This document shows positions 1 to 8,837 of a stretch of DNA of 64,000 bases, one piece after another. A program made the position numbers and the translations under genes. How positions within the stretch are numbered: position 1 is the stretch's first letter; every line of letters begins with the position of its first letter. The stretch is from positions 1,674,001 through 1,738,000 of the forward strand of contig CBDAUF010000002.1 in assembly GCA_965200535.1 (NCBI GenBank), in the 5' to 3' direction. Below the pieces are notes generated by a model. It was not told the origin of the DNA. It was given only the letters and a program-made list of their open reading frames with translations, and did no database searches. The DNA is from MPNO01 sp965200535 (GTDB lineage Bacteria > Pseudomonadota > Alphaproteobacteria > MPNO01).

Positions 1-2
1 AC

Positions 3-347
3 AAGTTTCTGCGCCACGGGGTAGAGCCGGAGTTCTACCACACCGATATCGGCTGGTTTATCAACCTGAAGAAATGGAACAGCCTTGAGGCCGGTGTCCG
101 GAAGATGGTCCAGGACATGGTGATCGAGAACGAACAGGCGGTGCGCAAGATCCTTCTGGCGGAATCGAAGAAGGAACGGGCGATGCTGGTCGAGGAAGGC
201 ATGACGTTCCACCCCGTGCCCGCGGCCGCGGTCTATTCGAAACTGGCGGTGGATTCGGCGTACGACCGCATGGTCGACCGGCTCAAGAAGGCAAAACGGC
301 CGACCGACCACGTCGCCAAGCTGCGCGAACTCTGGCAGCAGCAATAG
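3..347 (+). CDS. TRAP transporter substrate-binding protein DctP, C-terminal part (5' end outside window)
   Basis: The reading frame is open from the first bases of the window and stops at 345-347, so this is the last ~114 residues of a longer protein. It has the helix-rich C-terminal character of periplasmic DctP-family receptors (about 330 residues when complete), with the stretch TDIGWFINLKKWNSL and a charged tail. DctP proteins bind organic acids in the periplasm and deliver them to the DctQ/DctM membrane pair. The two genes that follow are exactly DctQ and DctM, which supports the assignment. The ligand cannot be told from this fragment. An 11-bp hairpin lies between this gene and dctQ. 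Confidence 0.8.
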   Translation, partial: KFLRHGVEPEFYHTDIGWFINLKKWNSLEAGVRKMVQDMVIENEQAVRKILLAESKKERAMLVEEGMTFHPVPAAAVYSKLAVDSAYDRMVDRLKKAKRPTDHVAKLRELWQQQ

Positions 348-405
348 GCCGTCCGGAACACCTGTTTTTCTGCGCCAGGGGAACCTCCTTGGCCCGACGC
401 GAGCG

Positions 406-432
406 GCGGCACCGGCGACAAGCCGGTGCCGC
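406..432 (+). other. Intercistronic hairpin between dctP and dctQ
   Basis: GCGGCACCGGC (406-416) and its exact complement GCCGGTGCCGC (422-432) form a perfect 11-bp stem around a GACAA loop. There is no T-run after it, so it is unlikely to be a full terminator. In receptor-transporter operons such hairpins often protect the receptor mRNA and lower expression of the permeases. That role is inferred from position. The rest of 348-516 shows no gene. Confidence 0.5.
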
Positions 433-516
433 AGCCCCACCCGTCGCCCCGCGGCTGGCCCGCGCTTACGCGCCGCCGCCCGCCCGGGGTACGGGCCGTC
501 GCCGCAACCGGATCCC

Positions 517-1089
517 ATGACCGTCCTGCGGGCAATCGACAAGGCCTGGGCCAGCCTGTTGTGGGCCATGATGGCGCTGGCGGCGCTCTATGTCGGCTTC
601 ATCATGGTGGCGATCGTCTACATCACGATCTTTCGCACCGCGGGCTGGGCGTACAATCAGTTCGTATTCACCCTCATCGAGTACGGCTTCATCTACATTT
701 TGTTTCTCGGCTCGCCCTGGCTCGTGCGGACCCGGGGCCATGTCTACATCGAACTGTTGACCGCGGCCGTGCCGGCGCGAAGCCGGACGGTCCTCTCGCG
801 CGGAATAACAGCGCTTTGCGCCGCCATCTGCCTGATCTGGTTCTGGTACACGTGGGGCATCTTCCTGGAACACGCGGTGGACCCGCTCGCGTTCGACGAA
901 CTGCGCGACGACCGCGGGGTCCGGCTGTGGGCGATCACCATCGCCCATCCCGTCGGCTTCCTGTTGATGACGGTCGAGTTCCTCCGTTTTGTCTTCGGCC
1001 GGGAAACGATGCACAGCGGCGAGGCCGGCGTCGGCAGCGAGCGCGCCGAACTCGAGGAGACCAGGCGCAGCCTCACGGAAGGCCGCTAG
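517..1089 (+). CDS. TRAP transporter small permease DctQ
   Basis: The protein has 190 residues with about four hydrophobic segments, near residues 15-40, 48-70, 85-112 and 140-160, the usual build of the small (4TM) TRAP membrane subunit. DctQ pairs with DctM in the inner membrane to drive sodium- or proton-coupled uptake of the ligand delivered by DctP. It lies between the DctP fragment and DctM, and its TAG stop at 1087-1089 directly abuts the DctM ATG, which implies translational coupling. No strong ribosome-binding site is visible before the ATG. The tail is charged and not conserved. Confidence 0.85.
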   Translation: MTVLRAIDKAWASLLWAMMALAALYVGFIMVAIVYITIFRTAGWAYNQFVFTLIEYGFIYILFLGSPWLVRTRGHVYIELLTAAVPARSRTVLSRGITALCAAICLIWFWYTWGIFLEHAVDPLAFDELRDDRGVRLWAITIAHPVGFLLMTVEFLRFVFGRETMHSGEAGVGSERAELEETRRSLTEGR

Positions 1090-2499
1090 ATGGAGTGGTA
1101 CTGGATTCTCCTCGCGCTGTTCGGCTCCATCCTGTTCCTGATGTTCGCCGGCCTGCCGGTGGGTATCGCCTTCATCGCGGTCAATACAGTCGCCGCTTTC
1201 TTCATTTTCGGCCGGTTCGGCGATTTCGACACGCGGGTCCAGGCGGCGATCGGCCAGCACGTCGATAACGCGTTCGGCAACATGGCGATCTTTGCCATCG
1301 TGCCGATCCCCATGTTTCTGCTGATGGGCGAACTCTTCTTTCACACCGGTCTCGCCAACCGGATGTTCAACGCTGTCGAGAAGCTCATGGGCCGGGTCCC
1401 CGCGCGGCTGTCCTACGTCACGGTGGCCGGCGGCACCGCCTTCGCCACCCTGTCCGGCTCGTCGATGGGTTCAACGGCGTTGCTCGGCACGTTGATGGTC
1501 CCCGAAATGACCGAGCGCGGCTACAAGAAGAGCATGTCGATCGGCCCGATTCTGGGGACCGGCGGCCTCGCCATGCTGATCCCACCGTCGGCGCTCGCGG
1601 TGCTGCTCGGCACGCTGGCCGAGATCGACATCGGCAAGCTGCTGATCGCCGGCGTCGTGCCGGGCCTGCTTCTGGCCGTCTTTTACGCCGTTCTCATCTT
1701 CGTCCGTGCGACTCTCGATCCCGAGGCTGCACCGGCCTACGAGGTCGAAGCCGTAACGGCGATGCGGCGGCTCGCGCTCCTCGTGTTCGATATCTTGCCG
1801 ATGATCTCGATCATCGTTTTCGTCATCGGCCTCATCATGGGCGGGGTGGCAACGCCGTCGGAAGCCGCCGCCTACGGCTCGGTCGGGGTGATCCTGCTGG
1901 CATTCGTCTATCTGTTCGCGGTGCCGCTGCTGCGCGGCGATTTCCGACAGGCATGGGCGTTCGGACCGTTCTTCGCAGCGGCGATGTGGAAATCGCTGTG
2001 GGGCGCAGGGCGGGTGACGGTGATCGCCCTGATGATCCTGTTCGGCTCCTCGCTGTTCTCCAACGTGCTCGCGGCATCGGGCTCGAGCGCGGCGCTGATC
2101 GCGTGGATCGCGGGTTTCGACGTTTCCCCCTACGTCATGCTCCTGATGATGTTCGGCATTCTCCTTCTGCTCGGCATGTTCATGGACCAGCTCGCCATGA
2201 TGCTGCTGACGGTGCCGATCTTCTTTCCGATCGTGCAGGGGCTGGATTTCGGCCTGGCGCCGGAAATGAAGCTGATCTGGTTCGCCGTCATCATGCTGCT
2301 GGCGATGGAGATCAGCTTCACGACGCCGCCGTTCGGCCTGCTGCTGTTCGTCATGCAGGGCGTCGCGCCGCCGGGCACGCGTTTCGGCGAAATCTGCCTT
2401 GCCGCCCTGCCCTTCATGGGCTGCGCCCTGTTCCTGACCCTGCTGATCGTGGTCTTCCCGCCCCTGGCGCTCTGGCTGCCGTGGCTGGGCGGCGGATGA
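1090..2499 (+). CDS. TRAP transporter large permease DctM
   Basis: The protein has 469 residues and is almost wholly hydrophobic, with 12 or more predicted membrane segments, like DctM large permeases (about 430-470 residues). The sequence holds family-type stretches such as SGSSMGSTALLGTLMVPEM near residue 122, LIPPSALAVLLG near 160 and TPPFGLLLFVMQG near 415. It forms the transport channel of the ATP-independent TRAP system. It starts immediately after the dctQ stop and is the last gene of this plus-strand operon. It converges with the TctAB gene ending at 2551. The substrate is unknown. Confidence 0.9.
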   Translation: MEWYWILLALFGSILFLMFAGLPVGIAFIAVNTVAAFFIFGRFGDFDTRVQAAIGQHVDNAFGNMAIFAIVPIPMFLLMGELFFHTGLANRMFNAVEKLMGRVPARLSYVTVAGGTAFATLSGSSMGSTALLGTLMVPEMTERGYKKSMSIGPILGTGGLAMLIPPSALAVLLGTLAEIDIGKLLIAGVVPGLLLAVFYAVLIFVRATLDPEAAPAYEVEAVTAMRRLALLVFDILPMISIIVFVIGLIMGGVATPSEAAAYGSVGVILLAFVYLFAVPLLRGDFRQAWAFGPFFAAAMWKSLWGAGRVTVIALMILFGSSLFSNVLAASGSSAALIAWIAGFDVSPYVMLLMMFGILLLLGMFMDQLAMMLLTVPIFFPIVQGLDFGLAPEMKLIWFAVIMLLAMEISFTTPPFGLLLFVMQGVAPPGTRFGEICLAALPFMGCALFLTLLIVVFPPLALWLPWLGGG

Positions 2500-2550
2500 C
2501 ACGCCGTTTGCCGGACGTCCGGGGCGGGCGCGCGCGTCTTCGCGGCGGCG

Positions 2551-4635
2551 TCAGAAGAGGTTGAGCCAGATATTCGATCGAAGCGCCGGAAACAGGTCGC
2601 CGAGCAGGGTCTGCGGCCACGGAATGATCAGTATCTTGTGGAAAAGCGCGTAGCAGAAAACCCACATCGGTAGCGAGATCGCGAGCGCGGTGAACCAGCT
2701 TTCCTTGCCCTCGAAGCGGATGTATCCGACGAGGAACAGGAACATGGCGGGCAGGATACCGACCACCGCTGCGGCCCCGAAAAAGAACAGCAGCCAGCCG
2801 AAATAGACCCCGGCGCGCACGAAGATCGTGCGCACGGCGAGATCGCCGTAATCGGCCTGGATGTCGAAATGCACGTCCTCGGTGTCCGGCCTCGCCATCC
2901 CGCCGGGGAGCGTAGACGAGGCCTGAACCGGCGCGGGACGAACGAACATCGCGGTCAGAATCAGCCACGCGGTGAACAGGAGCCCCGCCCAGCCGACCAC
3001 CTGCGGGACCAGCTTGGCGCCGAATTCCCACTCCGAAGAGAGCACCAGGCAGGTCGCGAAGAGCGCCAGCACGAGGACGGAAAAGGCAAGGTCGGGATTG
3101 AGGCTTGCGCGCTGGAACCCAAATCTGGCGCCTTGCCTCGCCCCGGTCCTGGACCGCGCGAAATAGCCTTTCAGGACGGGGCGCAGAATACCGTAGAGGG
3201 TAATGGCGAAGACCACCATCACGACCGGGAAGGTCAACCATTCGGAGCCGTAGCGCTCGACCGAAATGAACATGTAGCGTTCCACGAGGCCGCCCAGGAC
3301 AAAACCCAGGATCAGCGGCGGGCGCGGCCACTTCATGCGCTTCATCACCCAGCCCACGAAGCCGAAGATCAGGAGCGCGTAAATGTCGCCCCACTGCCGG
3401 GAGCCCTGGAAGGCGCCGACGAAGACGACCGCGAGCACGACCGGCGCCAGGATGCCGATCCGCACGAGCGCCACCTTGGCGAGCTGGTTGGCGAACAGGA
3501 AACAGATCCCGGCGCCGATGACATTGGCGAATGCAACCGACCAGACCAGCGTGTAGGTGACGTCGAGATTCTTGGTCAGCATCTCGGGGCCGGGCGTCAG
3601 CCCGTGGATCAGGAACGCCCCGAGAATGAGCGCCATCGATGCGCTGCCAGGCACGCCAAAGGCGATTGTCGGCACCAGCGCGCCGCCTTCCTTGGCGTTG
3701 TTCGAACTTTCGGAAGCGATGACGCCACGCACGTCGCCTTTGCCGAAACTGGTGGCCGTGTCCTTCTCGCTGCGGACGGCATGGCCATAGGCGATCCAGT
3801 CGATCACCGAGGCGCCGATTCCGGGTACTGCGCCGAGACTCGAGCCTATGGTCGCGCAGCGGAGCAACAGGAACCAGTTGCGGAACACGTCCCTGACGCC
3901 GGTAAGCTGGCTCATCTGGGACTTGACCTGGCTCTCTGCGGCGATGCGCTGGCGTGTGATCGCCATGTCGGCGATCTCCGGGATCGCAAACAGGCCGAGG
4001 GCGAGAGGAACCACCGGCAACCCGTCCCAGAGGTAGAGCGAATCGAACGTCCAGCGCAGCGTTCCGGTCTGCGGGTCGTCGCCGGCCGTCGCCACCATCA
4101 GCCCGATACAGGCGGCGGCCAGCCCCTTGAGCGGCGTGCCGCCGCTCAGCACCGCCACCAGGGACAAGCCGAAGACGCAGAAGGACAGGAGTTCCGGCGA
4201 GCCGATATGCAGCATCACCGGACGCAGAATGGGGACGCTGATCGCCAGCAGAAACGCCCCGTAGAGGCCGCCGATGACGGACGCCGAGAACGCCGCGCCG
4301 AAGGCTCGCCCCGCCTCGCCCTTCCGCGCCATCGGGTAGCCGTCGAGGATGGTTGCGGCCGACCCGACCGTTCCGGGCACCCCGAACAGCACCGCCGGTA
4401 TCGTATCGGAGGTGACGACCACCGCCTGCAGCCCCATCAGGAAGGCGAGCGCGGTGTAGGGGTCCATGTCGAAGGTAAACGGCAGCAGAAGCGACAGTCC
4501 GACCAGACCGCCCAGCCCCGGGATGACGCCGAGGATCAATCCGATGACGACCCCGAGGGAAAGAAAGCCGATGCGCTGCGGATCGGCCATGATGGTTGCG
4601 GCCTTGACGGCCATGCCGAGCATGTCGGCTTCCAT
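2551..4635 (-). CDS. Tripartite tricarboxylate transporter permease, TctA-TctB fusion
   Basis: The protein has 694 residues. Residues 1 to about 505 match the TctA large permease: the early GVIPGLGGLVGLSLLLPF motif, then GVPGTVGSAATILDGYP, and SSNNAKEGGALVPTIAFGVP near residue 310. Residues from about 520 to the end form a four-helix TctB-like domain, so both membrane subunits are fused. TctABC systems import carboxylates with a periplasmic TctC receptor. No tctC lies beside this gene. It is instead the last gene of an operon with a complete TRAP system and an amidohydrolase, 58 bases after the latter. Another fused TctAB occurs at 54046-55974. The start has a GGGG-type ribosome-binding site upstream. 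Confidence 0.88.
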   Translation of the reverse strand: MEADMLGMAVKAATIMADPQRIGFLSLGVVIGLILGVIPGLGGLVGLSLLLPFTFDMDPYTALAFLMGLQAVVVTSDTIPAVLFGVPGTVGSAATILDGYPMARKGEAGRAFGAAFSASVIGGLYGAFLLAISVPILRPVMLHIGSPELLSFCVFGLSLVAVLSGGTPLKGLAAACIGLMVATAGDDPQTGTLRWTFDSLYLWDGLPVVPLALGLFAIPEIADMAITRQRIAAESQVKSQMSQLTGVRDVFRNWFLLLRCATIGSSLGAVPGIGASVIDWIAYGHAVRSEKDTATSFGKGDVRGVIASESSNNAKEGGALVPTIAFGVPGSASMALILGAFLIHGLTPGPEMLTKNLDVTYTLVWSVAFANVIGAGICFLFANQLAKVALVRIGILAPVVLAVVFVGAFQGSRQWGDIYALLIFGFVGWVMKRMKWPRPPLILGFVLGGLVERYMFISVERYGSEWLTFPVVMVVFAITLYGILRPVLKGYFARSRTGARQGARFGFQRASLNPDLAFSVLVLALFATCLVLSSEWEFGAKLVPQVVGWAGLLFTAWLILTAMFVRPAPVQASSTLPGGMARPDTEDVHFDIQADYGDLAVRTIFVRAGVYFGWLLFFFGAAAVVGILPAMFLFLVGYIRFEGKESWFTALAISLPMWVFCYALFHKILIIPWPQTLLGDLFPALRSNIWLNLF

Positions 4636-4693
4636 GAACGCCCCTGTTCTCGATCAGTTCTTTTTCGTTGCGGCCGTTCCCGGCCGGCGACAG

Positions 4694-5929
4694 CTACTCC
4701 GCTGCGGCAAGTTGCGGGAATCGCTCGTTGACGTCGAGCTTGAAGACCTTCTGCGCGTTCTCGCCCAAGATCTTGCGCTTGGCGCGTTCATCGAGGAACG
4801 GCAGGTCCCAGATCACGCCGGGCAGGTCCATGTCCCAGTGCGGATAGTCGGTCGCAAACAGGAGCGAGTTCTCGGCGTCCATCGCCCTGAAGGTCGCCTC
4901 GAGCAGCCAGTCTTCGTTCGGCCGCTCCATCGGCTGTGTGGTGTAGTACATCTCCTTCATGTACTCGCTCGGCAGCCGCTTGAGCGAGGGGCACTCGGAA
5001 CTCCGCATGCGGTATTCGTTATCGAGCCGCATCATCAGCCACGGCACCCAGGCAATCCCGGACTCGATCCAGATCGTCTTCAGATTGGGGAATCGTTCGG
5101 GCAGGCCGTTGACCACCCAGTTGGTACAGTGGACGACGTTGTACCAGGTGAAGCCGAGTGCGTGGACGGCGATGAAGCGGTTCGACGTGCGGAACATCGG
5201 ATCGTCCCAGTTGAACCCGGAATGGAAGCCCAGCGGCAGCCCGCGCTCCTCGACGGCGCGGTAAATCTTCATGTAGTCGTTGTCGTGGACCGGCTTGTGA
5301 CGGACCGAGGTCACCATGAAGCCGATCACGCCCGGCTTGTCGCCGAAATCCTCCACCATCTTCATCGCCGCGTTGTGGTCGTTGAAGGGCAGGTAGAGCA
5401 TCGACTTTATGCGCGAGGACCCCGGCAGCACCCGTTCGACGAGCCAGCGGTTGTAGGCCCGCGCAAGATGGTTCTCGACCTCGGGTTGCGGATGCATCGC
5501 CAGCCCGAGCATCGGCGTCGGGAACATGCAGGTGTAATCGACCCCCATCGCATCCATCCAGCGGTGGCCGAGATGAACGTCGCGGTGGACGCCGTCAGCC
5601 GGGGTCTGCTCCATCCGCCGAAGCGGGTAGCGCGTCACCCGGCCGCCGATATCCTGGTAGCCCACCCGGCCGAGCGCGAACATGCCGCCGCCGCGCTGGC
5701 CGACCTGGCTGCCCGAGCGGGCAAGCTGCTGGAGGACCGGATCCTCCATGTATTCCATGATCTCGGCCATCGATTCGCTCTCGTAGTGGTGCGAATCGAC
5801 ATCGACGATCAGCACGTCCTGGAGGCCGCGCCGGTCGCGCTGTTTCGCCGCATTCGCCAAGACTTTGTCGGTCTCGAACGAATCCACGCTCATCCGGAAA
5901 AACTGCTCGTTGCCGGTCGGGAGTTCCAT
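4694..5929 (-). CDS. Amidohydrolase family 2 protein (metal-dependent hydrolase or decarboxylase)
   Basis: The protein has 411 residues in the amidohydrolase_2 superfamily. Visible features are DVDSHHYE near residue 45 (start of the metal site), GFHSGFNW mid-protein, NVVHCTNWVVNG, and the C-terminal FATDYPHWD with the metal-site aspartate. The start was set at the ATG at 5929, preceded by AGGGGA at good spacing. An upstream in-frame ATG at 5998 would overlap the neighbouring permease gene. It sits between TRAP genes and TctAB in one minus-strand operon, so its substrate is probably what those transporters import. Related enzymes hydrolyse or decarboxylate aromatic and carboxymuconate-like acids. 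The reaction here is unknown. Confidence 0.75.
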   Translation of the reverse strand: MELPTGNEQFFRMSVDSFETDKVLANAAKQRDRRGLQDVLIVDVDSHHYESESMAEIMEYMEDPVLQQLARSGSQVGQRGGGMFALGRVGYQDIGGRVTRYPLRRMEQTPADGVHRDVHLGHRWMDAMGVDYTCMFPTPMLGLAMHPQPEVENHLARAYNRWLVERVLPGSSRIKSMLYLPFNDHNAAMKMVEDFGDKPGVIGFMVTSVRHKPVHDNDYMKIYRAVEERGLPLGFHSGFNWDDPMFRTSNRFIAVHALGFTWYNVVHCTNWVVNGLPERFPNLKTIWIESGIAWVPWLMMRLDNEYRMRSSECPSLKRLPSEYMKEMYYTTQPMERPNEDWLLEATFRAMDAENSLLFATDYPHWDMDLPGVIWDLPFLDERAKRKILGENAQKVFKLDVNERFPQLAAAE

Positions 5930-5969
5930 CGATTTCCCCTCGCTCAGGCCTCGCTGTCGGCGGCGGCGA

Positions 5970-7280
5970 TTAGAGCAGCCCCGGAAGCCATGTTGCAAGG
6001 GGCGGGAACGCGGCGATCAGCACCATCCCGACCAGGAAGATGCCGACGAACGGCCAGGTGGCGCGGAATATATCGCCCAGCGGGACGTGCGGCGCCGATC
6101 CCTTGAACGCGAACATGGTGTAGCCGAAGGGCGGCGTGATCCCGCCCACGGTGACGTTCAGAAGCATGATCAGCCAGAACCAGATGGGATCGAAGCCGAG
6201 GGTGCCGAGGAGCGGCTGGTAAATCGGGATCACCACCAGCATCAGCGCGATCTGGTCGATGAACATGCAGAGAATGAACGGAATCAGCATCATGATAAAC
6301 AGCATCACGTAAGGCTCGAAATCGAGCGCCACGATCAGCGTCGTGAGCGCGCGGGTCGAGCCCGTGAAGGCGAGAAGCTGACTGAACATCTTCGAGCTCG
6401 CCATGATCACGAGAATCATGCTGGTGATGAACGCAGCCGAGGTGACCGACTCGGAGATCATCTTCCAGTTGAGCTTGCGGTAATAGGCCGCGGTGAGCAG
6501 CGCGCCCAGCACGCCGGTGGCCGCCGACTCCGACGGGGTCGCAATCCCGAGCAGGATGAAGCCCATCACGCAGAAGATGATGATCGCGAAGGGCAGCACG
6601 CGGGCGACCGCGACCGCCATCTGCCACGCCGAGACCTTGGGCGCGGCGTCGGAATCGCCGTAGGGCGCGAGGCCGGGGTTCGCCCGCACCCGGGTGAATA
6701 TGTAGATCAGGAACATCCCCGACAGCAGCAGCCCCGGGACCACCCCGGCGATCAGCAGCCCGGCAATCGAAACGTCGGCAAGCGTCCCGATGATGATCAC
6801 GAGCACGCTCGGCGGGATGATCGGCGCCAGGCTCGCACCGGCGAGAATCGCCCCGGTCGACAGGCGCGAATCGTAGTTGCGCGAGATCATGCCGGGGTAG
6901 AGCGTGCGCGCCATCATCGCCGCGACGCCCATCGCCGCCCCCGACAGCGCACCGAATATGGTGGAAAGCACGATACACAGGACGTACTGCCGCCCGCGTA
7001 TCTTGCCGACCAGCTTGTCGACCGAATCGAAGAGGATGTCGATCGACCCCGAACGGAACAGGAGCTCGCCCATCAGGATGAACAGCGGGACCGCGGACAA
7101 CGCGGCGACGTTGGTCGTCTCGAAGATCGAGTTGGCGACCATGCCGAAGCCGGGCTGCCCGAGCACCAGCAGCACGCCGGCGATGTTGATGACCAGAAAG
7201 GCGATGAAGATCGGCGCGCCGGTGAGGAACGCCGCAAGCAGGACGCCGAGACCGCCGGAAAGGGTTGCCCACCAGACCAT
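5970..7280 (-). CDS. TRAP transporter large permease DctM (second system)
   Basis: The protein has 436 residues with about 12 hydrophobic segments and typical DctM motifs: SGAAMGVAAMMARTLYPGM near residue 110, IIPPSVLVIIIGTLAD near 155 and GGITPPFGYTMFAFKG near 385. It forms the channel subunit of the second TRAP transporter in the window. The start lies 1 base after the dctQ stop, so translation is probably coupled. The amidohydrolase follows 40 bases downstream. The two DctM proteins of the window are clearly different paralogues, so they probably carry different ligands. Confidence 0.9.
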   Translation of the reverse strand: MVWWATLSGGLGVLLAAFLTGAPIFIAFLVINIAGVLLVLGQPGFGMVANSIFETTNVAALSAVPLFILMGELLFRSGSIDILFDSVDKLVGKIRGRQYVLCIVLSTIFGALSGAAMGVAAMMARTLYPGMISRNYDSRLSTGAILAGASLAPIIPPSVLVIIIGTLADVSIAGLLIAGVVPGLLLSGMFLIYIFTRVRANPGLAPYGDSDAAPKVSAWQMAVAVARVLPFAIIIFCVMGFILLGIATPSESAATGVLGALLTAAYYRKLNWKMISESVTSAAFITSMILVIMASSKMFSQLLAFTGSTRALTTLIVALDFEPYVMLFIMMLIPFILCMFIDQIALMLVVIPIYQPLLGTLGFDPIWFWLIMLLNVTVGGITPPFGYTMFAFKGSAPHVPLGDIFRATWPFVGIFLVGMVLIAAFPPLATWLPGLL

Positions 7281-7281
7281 G

Positions 7282-7803
7282 TCAGCCGTGCATCCCGTCG
7301 GCCGGACGCTCGGCGCCGAGCGTCCGCGGGTCGAGCATCCGGAAGAAATAGATCGCCGACGAACCGAAGCCGTAGGTGATCCACGCCGAGATGTAGATCT
7401 TGGGAATCGGCTTCACCTTCATCAGGTGAACGTCCTTGACGATCTGGCGGATGTTCTCGTCGAGGCTGATCCAGGTCGCCGCGGCGCAGGCGAGAAACCC
7501 GACCAGGTAGATGAACCAGTAGAGGATTCGCGCCCTCTTCTTGGCGAACATGTCGAGGAGGACGGTGACCGCGACGTGCCCCTTCTCCTTGGTGACGTGG
7601 GGCATCATCAGGAAACAGCCGATGCACAGCGAATACTGGACGGCCTCGCTCGACCACCATGTCGGCGCACCGAAGAAATAGCGGGCGAAAACCTCGTAGC
7701 AGTAAGCGAAGACGATGATGCCGAGACAGAGCTTGGAGAGGTGGAATCCGACCCGCGTCACGCCGTCGTGCAGCCGCGCGAGCGTGCCCAGCACCTCACC
7801 CAT
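7282..7803 (-). CDS. TRAP transporter small permease DctQ (second system)
   Basis: The protein has 173 residues with four hydrophobic segments near residues 20-42, 55-72, 92-115 and 140-158. The early FARYFFGAPTWWSSEAVQY stretch is typical of DctQ (residues about 38-58). It is the 4TM partner of the DctM encoded next. It lies 47 bases after the DctP stop and 1 base before DctM, in the order P-Q-M of a complete TRAP operon. Confidence 0.87.
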   Translation of the reverse strand: MGEVLGTLARLHDGVTRVGFHLSKLCLGIIVFAYCYEVFARYFFGAPTWWSSEAVQYSLCIGCFLMMPHVTKEKGHVAVTVLLDMFAKKRARILYWFIYLVGFLACAAATWISLDENIRQIVKDVHLMKVKPIPKIYISAWITYGFGSSAIYFFRMLDPRTLGAERPADGMHG

Positions 7804-7850
7804 CGCCCTGGTCCCGGCATCCCGTCATGGTTCGTCGGCCGGCAGGACGG

Positions 7851-8837
7851 CTAGTCGGTCATGCCCGCCTTCTTGGCGAGCTTGTAGAGGTCGTCCGCGC
7901 CGTCGGCGCAGCACTTGCGTGCGACCTCCCACAGGCTCGTGCTCCAGGCCTTCCTGACCAGCGCCGCCTTGTCCGGCGGCAGATGGAGGGTCTTCACGCC
8001 AAGCTTGTCGAGCTGGCGGGTTTCTTCGGCGAGGATCTCCTTGCCCACCCAGGGCATCTCAAGCTCGGTCCTGACGCCGGCTTCCAGCAGAACGCCCTTT
8101 TCCTGGTCGTTGAGCTTGTTCCACGAATCGAGATTGACCAGCACCGGCTCGTTCGAGGACCCGAAGGTCGGGCGAACCCGGTATTTCGCCACCTCAAAAT
8201 GCTTCATCGAAAGCATCCCGGCGGCCGGCCAGCACGCGCCGTCGACCACGCCCTTCTCCAGCGCGGTGTAGATCTGCGACCCGGGCAGCACCACCGGCGA
8301 GCCGCCGAGAGCGCGGATCACCCCATGATACGACAGGGTCCCGCGGATCTTGCGGCCCTTCACGTCCCCTTCGGGGCTCAGCGGCTCCTTGAGGAACATG
8401 TGGTAGCCGGAGAAGCTCTGGGCCGGAAGGGCGACCAGCTTCAGGTTGTTGTGCTTTTGGTAGTACTTGTCGACGAAGTCCCAGATGCCCGCTTCGCGGC
8501 GCTTGATCGGGTCCATGTCGATGGTATCGACGACCAGCGCGATGCCCTTCGATCCGGCGTGATAGACCCCGTGGGTGTACAGCATGTCGAACACACCGGA
8601 GGCCACCGGCTGGAGCTGCTCGAACGGCGGTACGACCTCCGGCCCGGATACGCTGATCTTGACGGTGTCGCCGCCGATCGCCTCCACATTGTCGAGATAC
8701 TGCTGAAGGACTGCGTAGGTCGGCCAGTTGTTCTTGTTCCAGCTCGTGAGCAGCTTGAGGCTGGCGGCCTCGACGGCGCCGGCCGCGCCGACGGCGAGCG
8801 CCGCCCCCGCGAGCAGCGGTGTCCAGATACGTTTCAT
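7851..8837 (-). CDS. TRAP transporter substrate-binding protein DctP (second system)
   Basis: The protein has 328 residues. Residues 1-24 form a signal peptide: MKR, a hydrophobic alanine-rich core and a cut near VEAA-SLKLL. The mature part begins with the DctP-type LLTSWNKNNWPTYAVLQQY. Near residue 150-200 is LSYHGVIRALGGSPVVLPGS and then IYTALEKGVVDGACWP, the usual DctP ligand-closure region, where an arginine normally binds the ligand carboxylate. It is the periplasmic receptor of the operon 8837-2551. A GGAGG-like site precedes the start. The 417 bases upstream carry parS. Confidence 0.9.
   Translation of the reverse strand: MKRIWTPLLAGAALAVGAAGAVEAASLKLLTSWNKNNWPTYAVLQQYLDNVEAIGGDTVKISVSGPEVVPPFEQLQPVASGVFDMLYTHGVYHAGSKGIALVVDTIDMDPIKRREAGIWDFVDKYYQKHNNLKLVALPAQSFSGYHMFLKEPLSPEGDVKGRKIRGTLSYHGVIRALGGSPVVLPGSQIYTALEKGVVDGACWPAAGMLSMKHFEVAKYRVRPTFGSSNEPVLVNLDSWNKLNDQEKGVLLEAGVRTELEMPWVGKEILAEETRQLDKLGVKTLHLPPDKAALVRKAWSTSLWEVARKCCADGADDLYKLAKKAGMTD

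Noticed and set aside
466..2502. Long minus-strand frames opposite dctQ and dctM
   Set aside because: They show the same antisense composition bias and no recognisable domain, while the plus strand has clear TRAP permease genes.
2511..2522. CCGGACGTCCGG palindrome between convergent genes, as a terminator
   Set aside because: It has no loop and no T-run, and short GC palindromes are common in this sequence.
2869..4731. A 620-codon open frame opposite the TctAB gene
   Set aside because: It mirrors a real membrane-protein gene and is rich in Arg, His, Asp and Gln, as expected for the reverse strand of high-GC coding DNA.
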